From the NCBI RefSeq assembly GCF_000190575.1, contig NC_015164.1:2806001-2870000 (forward strand): a stretch of DNA of 64,000 nucleotides, given 5' to 3'. The position numbers and the translations under genes were made by a program. Below the pieces are notes generated by a model. That model was given only the letters and a program-made list of their open reading frames with translations, was not told where the DNA came from and ran no database searches. Shown here piece by piece: positions 15,438-25,040 of this stretch. Positions within the stretch are counted from its first letter, which is position 1, and each line of letters starts with the position of its first letter. The stretch is from Phocaeicola salanitronis DSM 18170 (GTDB taxonomy: Bacteria > Bacteroidota > Bacteroidia > Bacteroidales > Bacteroidaceae).

Positions 15438-16610
15438 ATGAACGCAAATCCTATTTTCAGTTTGTACGTACCGACCAAGATATTGTTCGGATGCGGTGAG
15501 ATAAAGAAGTTAGCTACCGAGACGCTTCCCGGAAGGAAAGCCATGATAGTCATCTCAGGCGGAACATCCATGAGAAAATACGGATACCTGGATAAAGTAA
15601 TAGGATACCTGACCGAAAACGATGTATCTGCCATTGTGTACGACAAGATACTCCCTAACCCGATTAAGGCACACGTGATGGAAGCCGCGGCTATCTGCCG
15701 TGAGCAGAAGTGTGATTTCATCATCGGCCTGGGAGGCGGAAGCAGCATCGATTCAGCCAAAGCCATTGCCATCATGGCATGCAATGACGGGGATTATTGG
15801 AATTATATCGTAGGCGGAAGCGGCAAGGGGCGTCCCGTGACGAAAGCCCTTCCGGTTGTTGCCATACCTACCACCGCGGGCACGGGGACCGAGGCTGACC
15901 CCTGGACGGTAATCACTAACGAGGAGAAGCAGGAGAAAATCGGTTTCGGATGTCCGCTGACTTTCCCCGCCCTTTCGATTATCGACCCTTCCCTGATGCT
16001 TACGGTTCCCCCTCACTTGACCGCTTATCAAGGTTTTGATGCATTCTTCCATGCCGCCGAAGGCTTCTTGGCGAACTGCGCTACGCCGATAAGCGACCTG
16101 TATGCGCTGGAGGCCATCCGCCTGCTTTACAAGTATCTGCCTGTAGCCGTGAACGACGGGCGCGACCTGAAGGCACGTGCCAAGGTGGCATGGGCAAGCA
16201 CCCTTGCCGGGCTGGTGGAAGCTACCTCGTGCTGCATTTCAGAGCATTCGATGGAACACGCCATGAGCGCTTATTATCCCGAACTTCCGCACGGGGCGGG
16301 GCTGATAGCCATCAGTGCGGCTTATTTCGAGACGTTCCGCAACGATAGCATGAAGCGTTACATGAAGATGGCTGAGGCGATGACCCAGCAGAAGAGCAAC
16401 CGTCCGAGCGATTTCATCGATGCGCTGCTCCGGATGCAGAAAGAATGTCGTGTAGACGAGATTAAGTTGAGCGATTGGGGCATCAAGCTGGAGGATTTCC
16501 CGAAGATGGTTCAGAATGCGCGCGAAACCATGGGCAATCTCTTTACGCTCGACCCGCGCCCGTTGACCGATGAAGAAGTTTTGGGCATTTACCAGAAGTC
16601 TTATAAATAA
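15438..16610 (+). CDS. Iron-containing alcohol dehydrogenase (type III)
   Basis: 390 residues from MNANPIFSLYVPTKILFGCG, the usual start of the family. It has the NAD-binding GLGGGSSIDSAKAIA (near residue 94) and TTAGTGTEADPWTVIT. Likely iron ligands are Asp/His in GFDAFFHAAEG, with SEHSMEHAMSAYYPELPHGA carrying the two later His. Such enzymes reduce aldehydes to alcohols (butanol, lactaldehyde or glycerol-type substrates) with NAD(P)H in the cytoplasm. The closest annotation class is BdhA/YqhD- or FucO-like; the substrate cannot be fixed from sequence. It is monocistronic, converging on nadB. Confidence 0.9.
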   Translation: MNANPIFSLYVPTKILFGCGEIKKLATETLPGRKAMIVISGGTSMRKYGYLDKVIGYLTENDVSAIVYDKILPNPIKAHVMEAAAICREQKCDFIIGLGGGSSIDSAKAIAIMACNDGDYWNYIVGGSGKGRPVTKALPVVAIPTTAGTGTEADPWTVITNEEKQEKIGFGCPLTFPALSIIDPSLMLTVPPHLTAYQGFDAFFHAAEGFLANCATPISDLYALEAIRLLYKYLPVAVNDGRDLKARAKVAWASTLAGLVEATSCCISEHSMEHAMSAYYPELPHGAGLIAISAAYFETFRNDSMKRYMKMAEAMTQQKSNRPSDFIDALLRMQKECRVDEIKLSDWGIKLEDFPKMVQNARETMGNLFTLDPRPLTDEEVLGIYQKSYK

Positions 16611-16629
16611 GGCAGATGAGGGATTTTAT

Positions 16630-16915
16630 TTGAACACAGAGGCACGGAGGCACAGGGATTTTATTCTGATATACTAGAAGCTGTTTTGAATTTCTCCAAA
16701 AAGTTTTTCTTGGCTTGATGCATCCGTTTTCGTGTGTGCTTTGGGCGATTTTTTGGTCCTTTCCGCTCCTGTTCTTCGTCAGATAGCCCGCTATCTTCCT
16801 CATCACAGAAGCGAAAATGCCTCAAAAACTCATCCCAAATCAGCGCACGATAAATTCAAAACAGCTTCTATACGAGAGATATTTTCTCTGTGCCTCCATG
16901 CCTCTGTGTTCAAAT
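16630..16915. repeat. Hairpin repeat split by a MITE-like insertion
   Basis: TTTGAACACAGAGGCACGG at 16629 pairs with a complementary ATGCCTCTGTGTTCAAA ending near 16916. Between the arms sits the 196-bp element at 16675-16870. Without it the arms would form a compact terminator between the convergent alcohol dehydrogenase and nadB genes, like the intact example at 34501-34566. Confidence 0.65.
16675..16870. mobile_element. MITE-like element, copy 2 (196 bp, inverted)
   Basis: Same terminal repeats (TAGAAGCTGTTTTGAATT and complement) and same length as copy 1 at 684-879, in the opposite orientation, with only a few base differences. TAC flanks both outer ends, and TA flanks the ends if they are taken as GAAGC...GCTTC. 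No transposase is encoded. Confidence 0.78.
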
Positions 16916-16927
16916 ATGTGTTCCGTA

Positions 16928-18520
16928 TCAAAGCGCTTGTTCTTCTTCGGTCCGCTTGGCGTGCGGATAGTCGATGGTATAGTGCAAGCCCCGGCTTTCT
17001 TTGCGTTCCATTGCCTGGCGGGTAATCAGATAGCCTACATTAATCATGTTGCGGAGTTCGCATATCTCGCGCGAAGCCTTTACGCGTTTGAAGAGGCGTT
17101 CGGTCTCTTCGTACAAGATATCCAGGCGGTTCCATGCACGTACCAGGCGGAGGTTGCTCCGCACGATTCCCACGTAGGCTTCCATGATTTGGTTCACCTC
17201 TTTCATGCTTTGGGTAATCAGGATACGCTCTTCGTTGTTCATCGTTCCTTCGGCATTCCATTCCGGAATATCCTCGTTGAAATCGTACCGGTCGAGTACG
17301 CTCAAGGCATGACGGGCGGCAGAGTCGGCATAGACGATTGCCTCTATCAGGGAGTTGGAAGCCAGGCGGTTTCCTCCGTGCAGGCCGGTGCACGAGCATT
17401 CGCCCAAGGCATACAGGCGCTTGATGCTCGATTGTCCGTCGAGGTCTACCTTGATGCCTCCGCACAGATAATGGGCGGCGGGTGCTACGGGGATATAGTC
17501 TTTGGTGATATCGATGCCCAGGCTGAGGCATTTCTTATAGATGTTCGGGAAATGCTTCTTGGTTTCTTCGGGGTCTTTATGGGTTACGTCGAGGAATACA
17601 TGGTCTTCTCCCCTTTGCTTCATCTCGCTATCGATGGCGCGGGCTACGATGTCGCGTGGAGCCAGAGACAGGCGCGGGTCGTATTTCTGCATGAATTCCT
17701 CACCCGCCAGGTTGCGGAGCACGCCGCCGTATCCCCGCATGGCTTCCGTAATCAGGAAGCTGGGGCGGTCGCCCGGATGGTACAGGGCGGTGGGGTGGAA
17801 CTGGATGAACTCCATATCCTTCACGATGCCTTTGGCGCGGTAGACCATTGCGATGCCGTCTCCGGTAGCCACCAGCGGGTTGGTCGTATGGCGGTAAACC
17901 GCTTCGCATCCGCCTGTAGCCATTACCGTCACCTTTGAGAGGAAGGTGTCGACTTCGCCCGTGGCTTCGTTCAATACGTATGCGCCGTAGCACTTGATGC
18001 CCGGCGTATGGCGGGTGACGATGATTCCCAAGTGGTGCTGGGTGATGATTTCCACGGCGTAGAAGTTGGTGAAGACGGTGATGTTCGGATGCCGCTTCAC
18101 TTCTTCTATCAGGCTGGTCTGTATCTCGGCGCCGGTGTTGTCTTTGTGATGCAGGATGCGGAACTCGGAATGCCCGCCTTCGCGGTGCAGGTCGAACTCT
18201 CCGTCCTCCTTTTTATCGAAGTTCACCCCCCATTGGATGAGTTGTTCGATTTGGGCGGGTGCGTTGCGCACCACTTTCTCTACGGCGGCGCGGTCGCTTA
18301 TCCAGTCGCCTGCGACCATGGTGTCATGAATGTGTTTTTCGAAATTGTCCACCTTCAGATTGGTCACAGAAGCGATTCCTCCTTGTGCAAAATAGGTATT
18401 GGCTTCTTCCAGTCCGGCTTTGCAAATCAACGCGACCGAACCTTTATGCGCCACTTTGAGCGCAAAACTCATTCCGGCAATCCCTGAACCGATAACGAGA
18501 AAATCAAATTTCCTTATCAT
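16928..18520 (-). CDS. nadB: L-aspartate oxidase
   Basis: 530 residues. It oxidises L-aspartate to iminoaspartate, the first step of de novo NAD synthesis, with FAD. The FAD-binding GSGIAGMSFAL begins at residue 11. GGIASV, ATGGCEAVYRHTTNP, FHPTALYHPGDRPSFLITEA and CTGLHGGNRLASNSL are the conserved flavin and active-site blocks of the NadB/SdhA superfamily. The Glu in the FIQFHPT region and the absence of a succinate-dehydrogenase His-flavin motif favour NadB. nadA and nadC are not in the window. It converges on the alcohol dehydrogenase, with the disrupted hairpin between. Confidence 0.95.
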   Translation of the reverse strand: MIRKFDFLVIGSGIAGMSFALKVAHKGSVALICKAGLEEANTYFAQGGIASVTNLKVDNFEKHIHDTMVAGDWISDRAAVEKVVRNAPAQIEQLIQWGVNFDKKEDGEFDLHREGGHSEFRILHHKDNTGAEIQTSLIEEVKRHPNITVFTNFYAVEIITQHHLGIIVTRHTPGIKCYGAYVLNEATGEVDTFLSKVTVMATGGCEAVYRHTTNPLVATGDGIAMVYRAKGIVKDMEFIQFHPTALYHPGDRPSFLITEAMRGYGGVLRNLAGEEFMQKYDPRLSLAPRDIVARAIDSEMKQRGEDHVFLDVTHKDPEETKKHFPNIYKKCLSLGIDITKDYIPVAPAAHYLCGGIKVDLDGQSSIKRLYALGECSCTGLHGGNRLASNSLIEAIVYADSAARHALSVLDRYDFNEDIPEWNAEGTMNNEERILITQSMKEVNQIMEAYVGIVRSNLRLVRAWNRLDILYEETERLFKRVKASREICELRNMINVGYLITRQAMERKESRGLHYTIDYPHAKRTEEEQAL

Positions 18521-18650
18521 AGATACTACGTATATGTTGGATGCAAAACTACAAAAAAACTCCTATGCCCGTATGCCGCTCTCTTCTTTTTTTCGGCTGA
18601 ACTTGCCGTTTTCTCTAAATTATTTACTATCTTCACCGAGAAATACGAAA

Positions 18651-19088
18651 ATGAGCAAGATAATGTACAGGACATTCCATTCGAAAGTAGGCTGGTGGTA
18701 TTGGCTTCTCATGGGCGTTACCGCTTTCCTGCTTTTGGATTTCTTTTGGTTCCATCACACGGTCCTCATGATTCTGACGGCCGTGGCAATGGTGTTCGAG
18801 ATTGAAATGCTGATTCATACGTGCTATATCCTTACGGAAGACGGGAGGCTGCGGATAGAAAGCGGGCGTTTTGTTCCGGACACCGAAATCGAAATCCGTT
18901 CGATAACAGGCATGAGGCGGGTGAAGTCGTGCTCCCTCGCTCCGGCATTGTCCGTGGAGCGGATTGAAATCGCCTATCGGAAAGAAGGGAAAGAAAACGC
19001 CGTGCAGGTATCTCCCCGCCATGCCGGGGACTTTATGGCATGGGTGCAAAAGAAAATGAATGCAGATAATAAACCGAATACAGAATAA
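18651..19088 (+). CDS. PH-domain-like small membrane protein
   Basis: 145 residues from MSKIMYRTFHSKVGWWYWLL. Two adjacent hydrophobic segments (WLLMGVTAFLLLDFFWF and TVLMILTAVAMVFEIEMLI) precede a soluble beta-rich part, TCYILTEDGRLRIESGRFVP through IRSITGMRRVKS. The latter resembles bacterial PH (YdbT/DUF1200-like) domains. A longer in-frame extension to 18399 overlaps nadB and is unlikely. Thirteen bases separate it from the next gene, of similar build, so the two probably form an operon. Function unknown. Confidence 0.7.
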   Translation: MSKIMYRTFHSKVGWWYWLLMGVTAFLLLDFFWFHHTVLMILTAVAMVFEIEMLIHTCYILTEDGRLRIESGRFVPDTEIEIRSITGMRRVKSCSLAPALSVERIEIAYRKEGKENAVQVSPRHAGDFMAWVQKKMNADNKPNTE

Positions 19089-19101
19089 AAACAAAAGCGT
19101 T

Positions 19102-19491
19102 ATGGCAAAATCATTTAGAGTCCGGAAAATCTCGTACCAGTGGGTTTCCCTCATCGTGGTACTGGCATTGGCGATAGTCTGGCTCTGCTTGGACAGGGAA
19201 AATTATTGGGGCTTGTTCGGCTTGCTGGGTCCGTTGGGGTTGACATTAGACCAGCTCCTGGTCCGTATCCAGATAAGGGACAACGGGGATGTATGGATTC
19301 GCCGCGGGTTTACCGGCGTACAGCGCCTGCACGGCATATCGAAGCTGATTTACCGCAAGCAGGCATGGAAGAGCCAGCAGATTGTGTTGCGCCACACCAA
19401 GGGGCATGCCACGGTGGATCCGAAAGACCGGCGGGAGTTTATCTCCTGCATGAAAGAGGCGAATCCGATGATGGAGTACGTAGAAGAATAA
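19102..19491 (+). CDS. PH-domain-like small membrane protein
   Basis: 129 residues from MAKSFRVRKISYQWVSLIVV. The hydrophobic pair SLIVVLALAIVWLCL and GLFGLLGPLGLTLDQLL is followed by IRDNGDVWIRRGFTGVQRLH and KAWKSQQIVLRH-like strands, paralleling the preceding protein. It is likely an ancient duplicate. Located between that gene and lpdA, 24 bases before the latter. Function unknown. Confidence 0.65.
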   Translation: MAKSFRVRKISYQWVSLIVVLALAIVWLCLDRENYWGLFGLLGPLGLTLDQLLVRIQIRDNGDVWIRRGFTGVQRLHGISKLIYRKQAWKSQQIVLRHTKGHATVDPKDRREFISCMKEANPMMEYVEE

Positions 19492-19515
19492 ACGAACCTT
19501 ACATAGAAGAATACC

Positions 19516-20856
19516 ATGAAATACCAAGTAGCGATTATCGGAGGGGGACCTGCCGGATATACCGCCGCCGAACTTGCCGGAAAGGCGGGACTCAGTGTGG
19601 TCTTGTTTGAGAAGAACAGCGTGGGAGGCGTATGCCTTAACGAGGGCTGCATTCCTACGAAAACGCTCTTATATGCATCGAAGCTTTATTATAGTTGCGT
19701 GAACGCCCGCAAGTATCATGTAAGTGCCGATGCAGTTACGTGCGATTTGCCGAAGATGGTGGCGCGCAAGTCGAAGGTGGTGCGCAAGCTGGTGCTGGGC
19801 ATCAAGGCGAAACTCACCGCGGCGCATGTCACATTGGTGAGCGGAGAGGCGTTCATCGTAGACAAGCATACCGTGCGTTGCGGCGAAGAGACGTATGCGT
19901 GCGAAAACCTGATGTTGTGTACGGGAAGCCGGACGGTTATCCCGCCCATTCCGGGCATTGATAAAGTGGCATACTGGACACATCGCGAAGCGCTCGACAA
20001 CAAGGAAGTCCCCCAGTCGCTGATTATCGTGGGGGGAGGCGTTATCGGAATGGAGTTCGCCTCGTTTTTCTGCGATTTGGGCGTGAAGGTGACCGTGATT
20101 GAGATGATGGACGAGATACTGAACGGCATCGACCGGGAGATAGCCGCTTTGCTCCGTGCCGGATATGCCAAGCGGGGCGTGGATTTCAGGCTGGGCGCCA
20201 AGGTCACCCAGCTGAAGCAAGGCGATTCGGGCGTCTATGTATGTTATGAGTCATCGGGCGTGGAAGATTGTGTCGCGGCGGAACGGTTGCTTTTGAGCGT
20301 AGGGCGCCGTCCGGTGACGGAAGGTTTCGGGCTGGAGAACTTGGGGCTGGAAACTACAGAGAGAGGCTGCATCAAGGTAGACGGGCAGCTCCGCACTTCT
20401 GTTCCGGGCGTGTATGCATGCGGAGACCTGAACGGGGTTTCCCTCTTGGCGCATACGGCGGTGCGGGAAGCCGAAATAGCCGTGGGGGCAATTCTGGGCA
20501 AAACGGACACGATGAGCTACCGCGCCATACCGGGCGTAGTGTACACGCATCCCGAAGTGGCATCGGTAGGGAAGACCGAAGAAGCCTTGCAAAAAGAAGG
20601 CACCACATATCGGGCAATCAAGTTCCCGATGACGTATTCCGGACGGTTCGTTGCCGAGAATGAGGGCGAGAACGGTTGGGTGAAGGTATTGGCGGATGCC
20701 GATAATAAGGTGCTGGGTGTGCATCTGTTGGGAAATCCGGCTTCCGAACTTATCGTGCTGGGCGGCATGCTGGTAGAAGACGGAGGTACGTTAGACGCCT
20801 TCCGGCGGTATGTATTTCCGCATCCCACGGTGGGCGAATTGTTCAGGGATTTGTGA
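19516..20856 (+). CDS. lpdA: Dihydrolipoyl dehydrogenase
   Basis: 446 residues. It has FAD-binding GGGPAGYTAAE at residue 9, the redox disulfide GGVCLNEGCIPTKT (Cys40 and Cys45), NAD-binding IVVGGGVIGMEFAS-like residues near 172, a second FAD contact VYACGDLNG, and the C-terminal His436/Glu441 catalytic pair in FPHPTVGELF. The enzyme reoxidises dihydrolipoamide with NAD in 2-oxoacid dehydrogenase or glycine-cleavage complexes. No E1, E2 or lipoyl-protein gene is adjacent, so it must serve complexes encoded elsewhere. Its position behind the two PH-like genes suggests cotranscription, with no obvious functional link. Confidence 0.92.
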   Translation: MKYQVAIIGGGPAGYTAAELAGKAGLSVVLFEKNSVGGVCLNEGCIPTKTLLYASKLYYSCVNARKYHVSADAVTCDLPKMVARKSKVVRKLVLGIKAKLTAAHVTLVSGEAFIVDKHTVRCGEETYACENLMLCTGSRTVIPPIPGIDKVAYWTHREALDNKEVPQSLIIVGGGVIGMEFASFFCDLGVKVTVIEMMDEILNGIDREIAALLRAGYAKRGVDFRLGAKVTQLKQGDSGVYVCYESSGVEDCVAAERLLLSVGRRPVTEGFGLENLGLETTERGCIKVDGQLRTSVPGVYACGDLNGVSLLAHTAVREAEIAVGAILGKTDTMSYRAIPGVVYTHPEVASVGKTEEALQKEGTTYRAIKFPMTYSGRFVAENEGENGWVKVLADADNKVLGVHLLGNPASELIVLGGMLVEDGGTLDAFRRYVFPHPTVGELFRDL

Positions 20857-20980
20857 TTGGCATGTATAACATGAAATGATGATAGGATAGAAAGAAATTA
20901 ATACGATTGATAATTAAATAATTATCTGCGTAAATCCGCGTTAATCCGCGTTTCAAGAAAAAAATGATTAAGAAGAGTTT

Positions 20981-22378
20981 ATGAGAAAACTGGGCTTACT
21001 GTTATTGCTTTGGGCAGGAATATTCCGGCTATACGGGCAGGACATCACCGTCCGGCTCGATTCGTTGGTTTCGTCTTCTGCCCTTTTGCAGACGTCCGAA
21101 GTGGGCATTTCGGTCTTCAACCTGACCCAAGGCAAGCCGGTGTATGCCTATCAGGACCGGAAACTGTACCGTCCCGCTTCGGTAGAGAAAGTGATTACCT
21201 CGGTCACGGCTTTGGCTCGGCTGGGCGAATCGTATACGTTTGATACCCGTCTGGCATATACCGGAACCATAGGGCAGGATAGTGTCTTGCACGGAGACCT
21301 GATGCTGATAGGAGGCTTCGACCCCGAATTTATGGAAGAAGATTTGGATGAACTGGCGGAAGCGGTTCTCCGGGCAGGCATCCGCAGCATCGAGGGGAAA
21401 CTGGTGGCGGATGTGTCGGTGATGGATTCCGTGTATTGGGGCTCGGGCTGGGCATGGGACGACGCGCAATATTCGTTCCAGCCCTATCTGTCTCCCCTGA
21501 TGCTCAACCGGGGGTGTGTGAGCGTATCGGTAAAGCCTGCGCAAAGAGGGCACCGTCCCGAGGTGGAGGTCACTCCCGAATCGGATTATTATGTCATTGA
21601 TAACCGTGCCGTGAGCCATATCCCCCATTGTGGAAGGTTGAGAATCGAGCGCGACTGGATGCATAACGAGAATGCGATTCACATCACGGGGAACGCCAAC
21701 CGTGCCTGCGGGCAATTGCTGAGCATGTTTTCTTCTCAGGATTTCTTTGTGCATACGTTCGCCTATAAGCTGAGGCAAAAGCGCGTCGGTCTGGATTCGT
21801 TGGCGTATGGGATTTGTCCCGAAGAGGCTACCTATATATATAAGGTGTCCCGTCCGCTGGAAGCGGTATTGAAGCGTGCCTTGAAGAAGAGCGATAACCT
21901 GTGTGCCGAGGCTTTGTTCTATCATTTGGCGATTGGCGGTTCGGAGCGGAAAGGCATCGGTGCGGAAGATGCGCAAAAGGCGGTAGAGCGTTTCATGCGG
22001 CATCAGATTAAGAAAGAGCCGGATGACTATAGCATTGTAGACGGAAGCGGCGTGTCGATGTACAATTACATTTCGCCCGACCTGTTGGTGGAATACCTGA
22101 AGTATGCCTATGCCCACAAAGAGGTATTCGAGCCTTTCTATGCAGCCTTGCCGATAGCGGGTGTAGACGGGACCCTCCGTTATCGGATGCGGAAAAGCAA
22201 TGCCTTCCGCAACGTACATGCCAAGACAGGAACCGTAAAGGGGGTCAGTTCGCTTGCCGGATATGTCCGTTCGGCAAAGGGGGACTTGCTTGCGTTCGCT
22301 ATCATTAATCAAAATATATTAAGCGGAAGAAAAGCACGTCTTTTTCAAGATAAGATTTGTGAAATTTTGGCACAATAA
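20981..22378 (+). CDS. D-alanyl-D-alanine carboxypeptidase/endopeptidase (PBP4-like, S13)
   Basis: 465 residues with a signal peptide ending near RLYGQ. The serine-peptidase motifs of penicillin-binding proteins are present in order: SVEK (Ser67, Lys70), SDN in KKSDNLCAEALFYH near residue 303, and KTG in HAKTGTVKGVSSLAGY near residue 413. The large insertion between SxxK and SxN is typical of the S13 (DacB) family. It trims or cleaves peptidoglycan cross-links in the periplasm. It follows lpdA after 124 bases with no clear terminator. The family assignment is firm; carboxypeptidase versus endopeptidase activity is not resolvable. Confidence 0.92.
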   Translation: MRKLGLLLLLWAGIFRLYGQDITVRLDSLVSSSALLQTSEVGISVFNLTQGKPVYAYQDRKLYRPASVEKVITSVTALARLGESYTFDTRLAYTGTIGQDSVLHGDLMLIGGFDPEFMEEDLDELAEAVLRAGIRSIEGKLVADVSVMDSVYWGSGWAWDDAQYSFQPYLSPLMLNRGCVSVSVKPAQRGHRPEVEVTPESDYYVIDNRAVSHIPHCGRLRIERDWMHNENAIHITGNANRACGQLLSMFSSQDFFVHTFAYKLRQKRVGLDSLAYGICPEEATYIYKVSRPLEAVLKRALKKSDNLCAEALFYHLAIGGSERKGIGAEDAQKAVERFMRHQIKKEPDDYSIVDGSGVSMYNYISPDLLVEYLKYAYAHKEVFEPFYAALPIAGVDGTLRYRMRKSNAFRNVHAKTGTVKGVSSLAGYVRSAKGDLLAFAIINQNILSGRKARLFQDKICEILAQ

Positions 22379-22398
22379 TAAAAGAATTTGTATATTTG
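22366..22398 (+). promoter_or_regulatory. Bacteroidota promoter of the SDR gene
   Basis: TTTG at 22366-22369 and TATATTTG at 22391-22398 with 21-base spacing, a near-ideal match. The -33 box overlaps the end of the upstream coding region. The leader is about 85 bases. Confidence 0.7.
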
Positions 22399-22490
22399 TG
22401 CACGTTACCGGATTCCGTGCCCACAGACCATACGGATAAAGGCAAAACGATTTAGTTACTTAATTTAATATTAAAACTTAAAAAAACATT

Positions 22491-23285
22491 ATGGTTAATT
22501 TTTCATTAGAGGGTAAGGTAGCTCTTGTAACAGGTGCTTCTTACGGTATCGGTTTCGCTATTGCTACTGCTTTTGCTCAAGCAGGTGCGACGATTGTGTT
22601 CAATGATATCAAACAAGAATTGGTAGACAAAGGTTTGGCTGCTTATAAGGAAAAAGGCATCACCGCACATGGTTATGTATGCGATGTAACCAATGAAGAA
22701 GCCGTAAACGCTTTCATTGCACAAGTGGAAAAAGAAGTGGGCGTTATCGATATTCTGGTAAATAATGCAGGTATTATCAAACGTATTCCGATGTGCGATA
22801 TGACAGCTGCTGAATTCCGTCAAGTGATTGATGTAGACCTGAACGCTCCGTTCATCGTGTCGAAAGCCGTTATTCCGGGCATGATTAAGAAAGGTCACGG
22901 AAAGATTATCAATATCTGCTCTATGATGAGCGAATTGGGCCGTGAAACTGTATCTGCATACGCAGCTGCTAAAGGCGGTCTGAAGATGCTGACCCGTAAC
23001 ATCGCTTCTGAATACGGCGAATACAATATCCAATGTAACGGCATCGGCCCGGGTTACATCGCTACTCCGCAGACCGCTCCGTTGCGCGAACGTCAGGCAG
23101 ACGGCTCTCGTCACCCGTTCGATGCATTCATCGTAGCGAAGACTCCTGCTGCCCGTTGGGGAACTCCTGAAGACCTGATGGGTCCGGCTGTATTCCTGGC
23201 ATCAGATGCATCCGACTTCGTAAACGGCCATGTATTGTACGTAGACGGCGGTATCTTGGCTTACATCGGCAAGCAACCGAAATAA
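22491..23285 (+). CDS. SDR-family gluconate 5-dehydrogenase-like oxidoreductase
   Basis: 264 residues. It has the cofactor loop TGASYGIGFAIA at residue 14, NNAG at about 91, catalytic Ser in NICSMMSELGR, and YAAAKGG holding the Tyr-x-x-x-Lys pair. The C-terminus DFVNGHVLYVDGGILAYIGK is typical of gluconate 5-dehydrogenase/2-deoxy-gluconate 3-dehydrogenase relatives, which interconvert keto-sugar acids in hexuronate and gluconate use. It is monocistronic, with its own strong promoter and terminator. Codon choice is biased towards highly expressed codons, suggesting abundance. The exact substrate is uncertain. Confidence 0.87.
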   Translation: MVNFSLEGKVALVTGASYGIGFAIATAFAQAGATIVFNDIKQELVDKGLAAYKEKGITAHGYVCDVTNEEAVNAFIAQVEKEVGVIDILVNNAGIIKRIPMCDMTAAEFRQVIDVDLNAPFIVSKAVIPGMIKKGHGKIINICSMMSELGRETVSAYAAAKGGLKMLTRNIASEYGEYNIQCNGIGPGYIATPQTAPLRERQADGSRHPFDAFIVAKTPAARWGTPEDLMGPAVFLASDASDFVNGHVLYVDGGILAYIGKQPK

Positions 23286-23316
23286 AAATCAAGTCGTTTC
23301 ATTCATAATAATTACG

Positions 23317-23360
23317 GGAAGCCTTCTCTTTTTTCAGGAGAAAGGCTTCCTGTTTTTTTT
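23317..23360 (+). terminator. Terminator of the SDR gene
   Basis: GGAAGCCTTCTC pairs with GGAGAAAGGCTTCC (about 23337-23350), followed by TGTTTTTTTT. Confidence 0.9.
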
Positions 23361-23450
23361 GAGGAAAACCTGTTGCTCCCTATTGGTAAAGAGAAGAAAA
23401 AGCCGTACTTTCGTAATCGGATATGTAGTTTGTTTTTTCTCCCGGAAAAT

Positions 23451-25040
23451 ATGAAAGCACTTATATGTATTCTCGTTGTGTTCTGTTGTTCTTTCATCCA
23501 TGCAGCAGAAAGACGGTTGGACAATCTGACGTTTCGCCACTTTTCTACGTCTGAAGGATTGCCCAATAATATGGTGCATCATATCTACCAAGACCGCGAC
23601 GGGTTTATCTGGATTTCTACTTTTTACGGCTTGTTCCGTTACGACGGATATGAAGTGCGCACTTACAAGTCGAATTTGTATACGCCCGGCTTGCTGGCAA
23701 ACAACAATGTGCTTTGTGTGGCTGAGGACAGGAGTCATCATCTTTGGATTGGTACGCACGAAGGGCTTTGCATGCTTGACAAGCGTACGGGGATATGCGC
23801 AGGATGAAGCTTGAGGGAATTGACAGGCACCGGGTCAATGAAATTCTGGTGTCGAAAGGGAATCAGGTATATTGTGGATACATACGGGGTGTTGCCTGTT
23901 ATGATGAACAACGGGATACGTTGCTCTTGATGACCCGGAAGAACAGTAAAGGCACGGTCCCCGAACGCGTAAATGTTCAGGCCATGCTGGAAGACGAGCA
24001 GGGCGATTTGCTTATCGGTACATGGCAGGACGGGCTGTACCGTTATGCCGTAAAGACTCGGACATTTACCCATTATCCGCAAGAAGAGGTAAAATCGGTC
24101 TTGTCGCTCTTTCAGGATTCGCGTGGCGTAATATGGATTGGAACCAATGGAAACGGTCTGCTCAAGGCACGTTTTTCTTCGGACAAGAAACTTATCATCG
24201 ACAACATATACCGGCATGAAGAAAGGAATCCGCATTCTCTTTCTTCCGATTATGTATATGCCATTCATGATTTTGCTGGATAACCGGTCTGTAGAATCCA
24301 TGCCTGCGGAGGAGCGGGATGTTGTCACCCCTTTTGCGCCCGATTTTACAAAGCGGCTGACCATACCGTCCTCGTACACGAATTTTTCCATTTGTTTTGC
24401 TTCGCTTACCTATAACCAGCCCCGGCAGAACGGATACGCTTATCGCTTGCATGGGTTTGATGAAGATTGGAGATATGCCGGAGCAGATAACCGTAATGCC
24501 CGGTATACGAAACTTCCTCCGGGTACTTATACGTTCGAGTTGCGTGCCACAAATGAGAACGGAGACTGGGGAGAACCGCGAAGCATGGAAATCGTGGTAG
24601 AGCCGCCTTTTTGGGCAACTTGGTGGGCATATCTTATGTATCTGTTGCTGTTCATTTCGTTTTTGGGTTTCATACGCTGGATGGTCTACCGCAGGTTGAT
24701 GCAGCACAATTTGAAATCCTTGCAAGAAGGGGAAACCGACAAGATGCACCATCTGAAGCTGCAATTCGTTTCCAGCATACCTTCTGAAGACGAGAAGTTC
24801 CTGCAAGATGCCATTGCCTGTGTGAAACGTCATTTGGATGACCCCGATTTCGATGTATCGCAATTCGTAGAAGAAATGTCGGTGAGCCGCACCAGCCTGC
24901 ACAAGAAACTGAAGTCGCTTACGGGGCAGAATACGACCGGCTTCATCCGCTCCATCCGCCTGAAAGCGGCATGCAGCCTGATGGATGCCGACCCTCACAT
25001 CCGTATCTCGGGCTTGGCTTACAAAGTGGGCTTTAGTTAG
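23451..25040 (+). pseudogene. Hybrid two-component regulator remnant (HTCS)
   Basis: The N-terminal signal peptide and propeller repeats (FRHFSTSEGLPNNMVHHIYQ, then WIGTHEGLCMLD) run from 23451 to a frameshift at the G-run 23789-23792, where one G appears missing. The frame resumes as DMRRMKLEGIDRHRVN to 24283. It shifts again into a Y_Y_Y domain (YRLHGFDEDWRYAGADNRNA) and a membrane helix near 24630-24690. Where histidine kinase and receiver domains should follow, the sequence goes straight from MHHLKLQF to an AraC helix-turn-helix (SVSRTSLHKKLKSLTGQNTT). That domain stops early at GLAYKVGFS. At least one frameshift and two or three deletions make it non-functional as a regulator. Confidence 0.85.

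Noticed and set aside
21029..22312. 427-residue minus-strand frame
   Set aside because: Antisense shadow of the PBP4-like gene with its three catalytic motifs.
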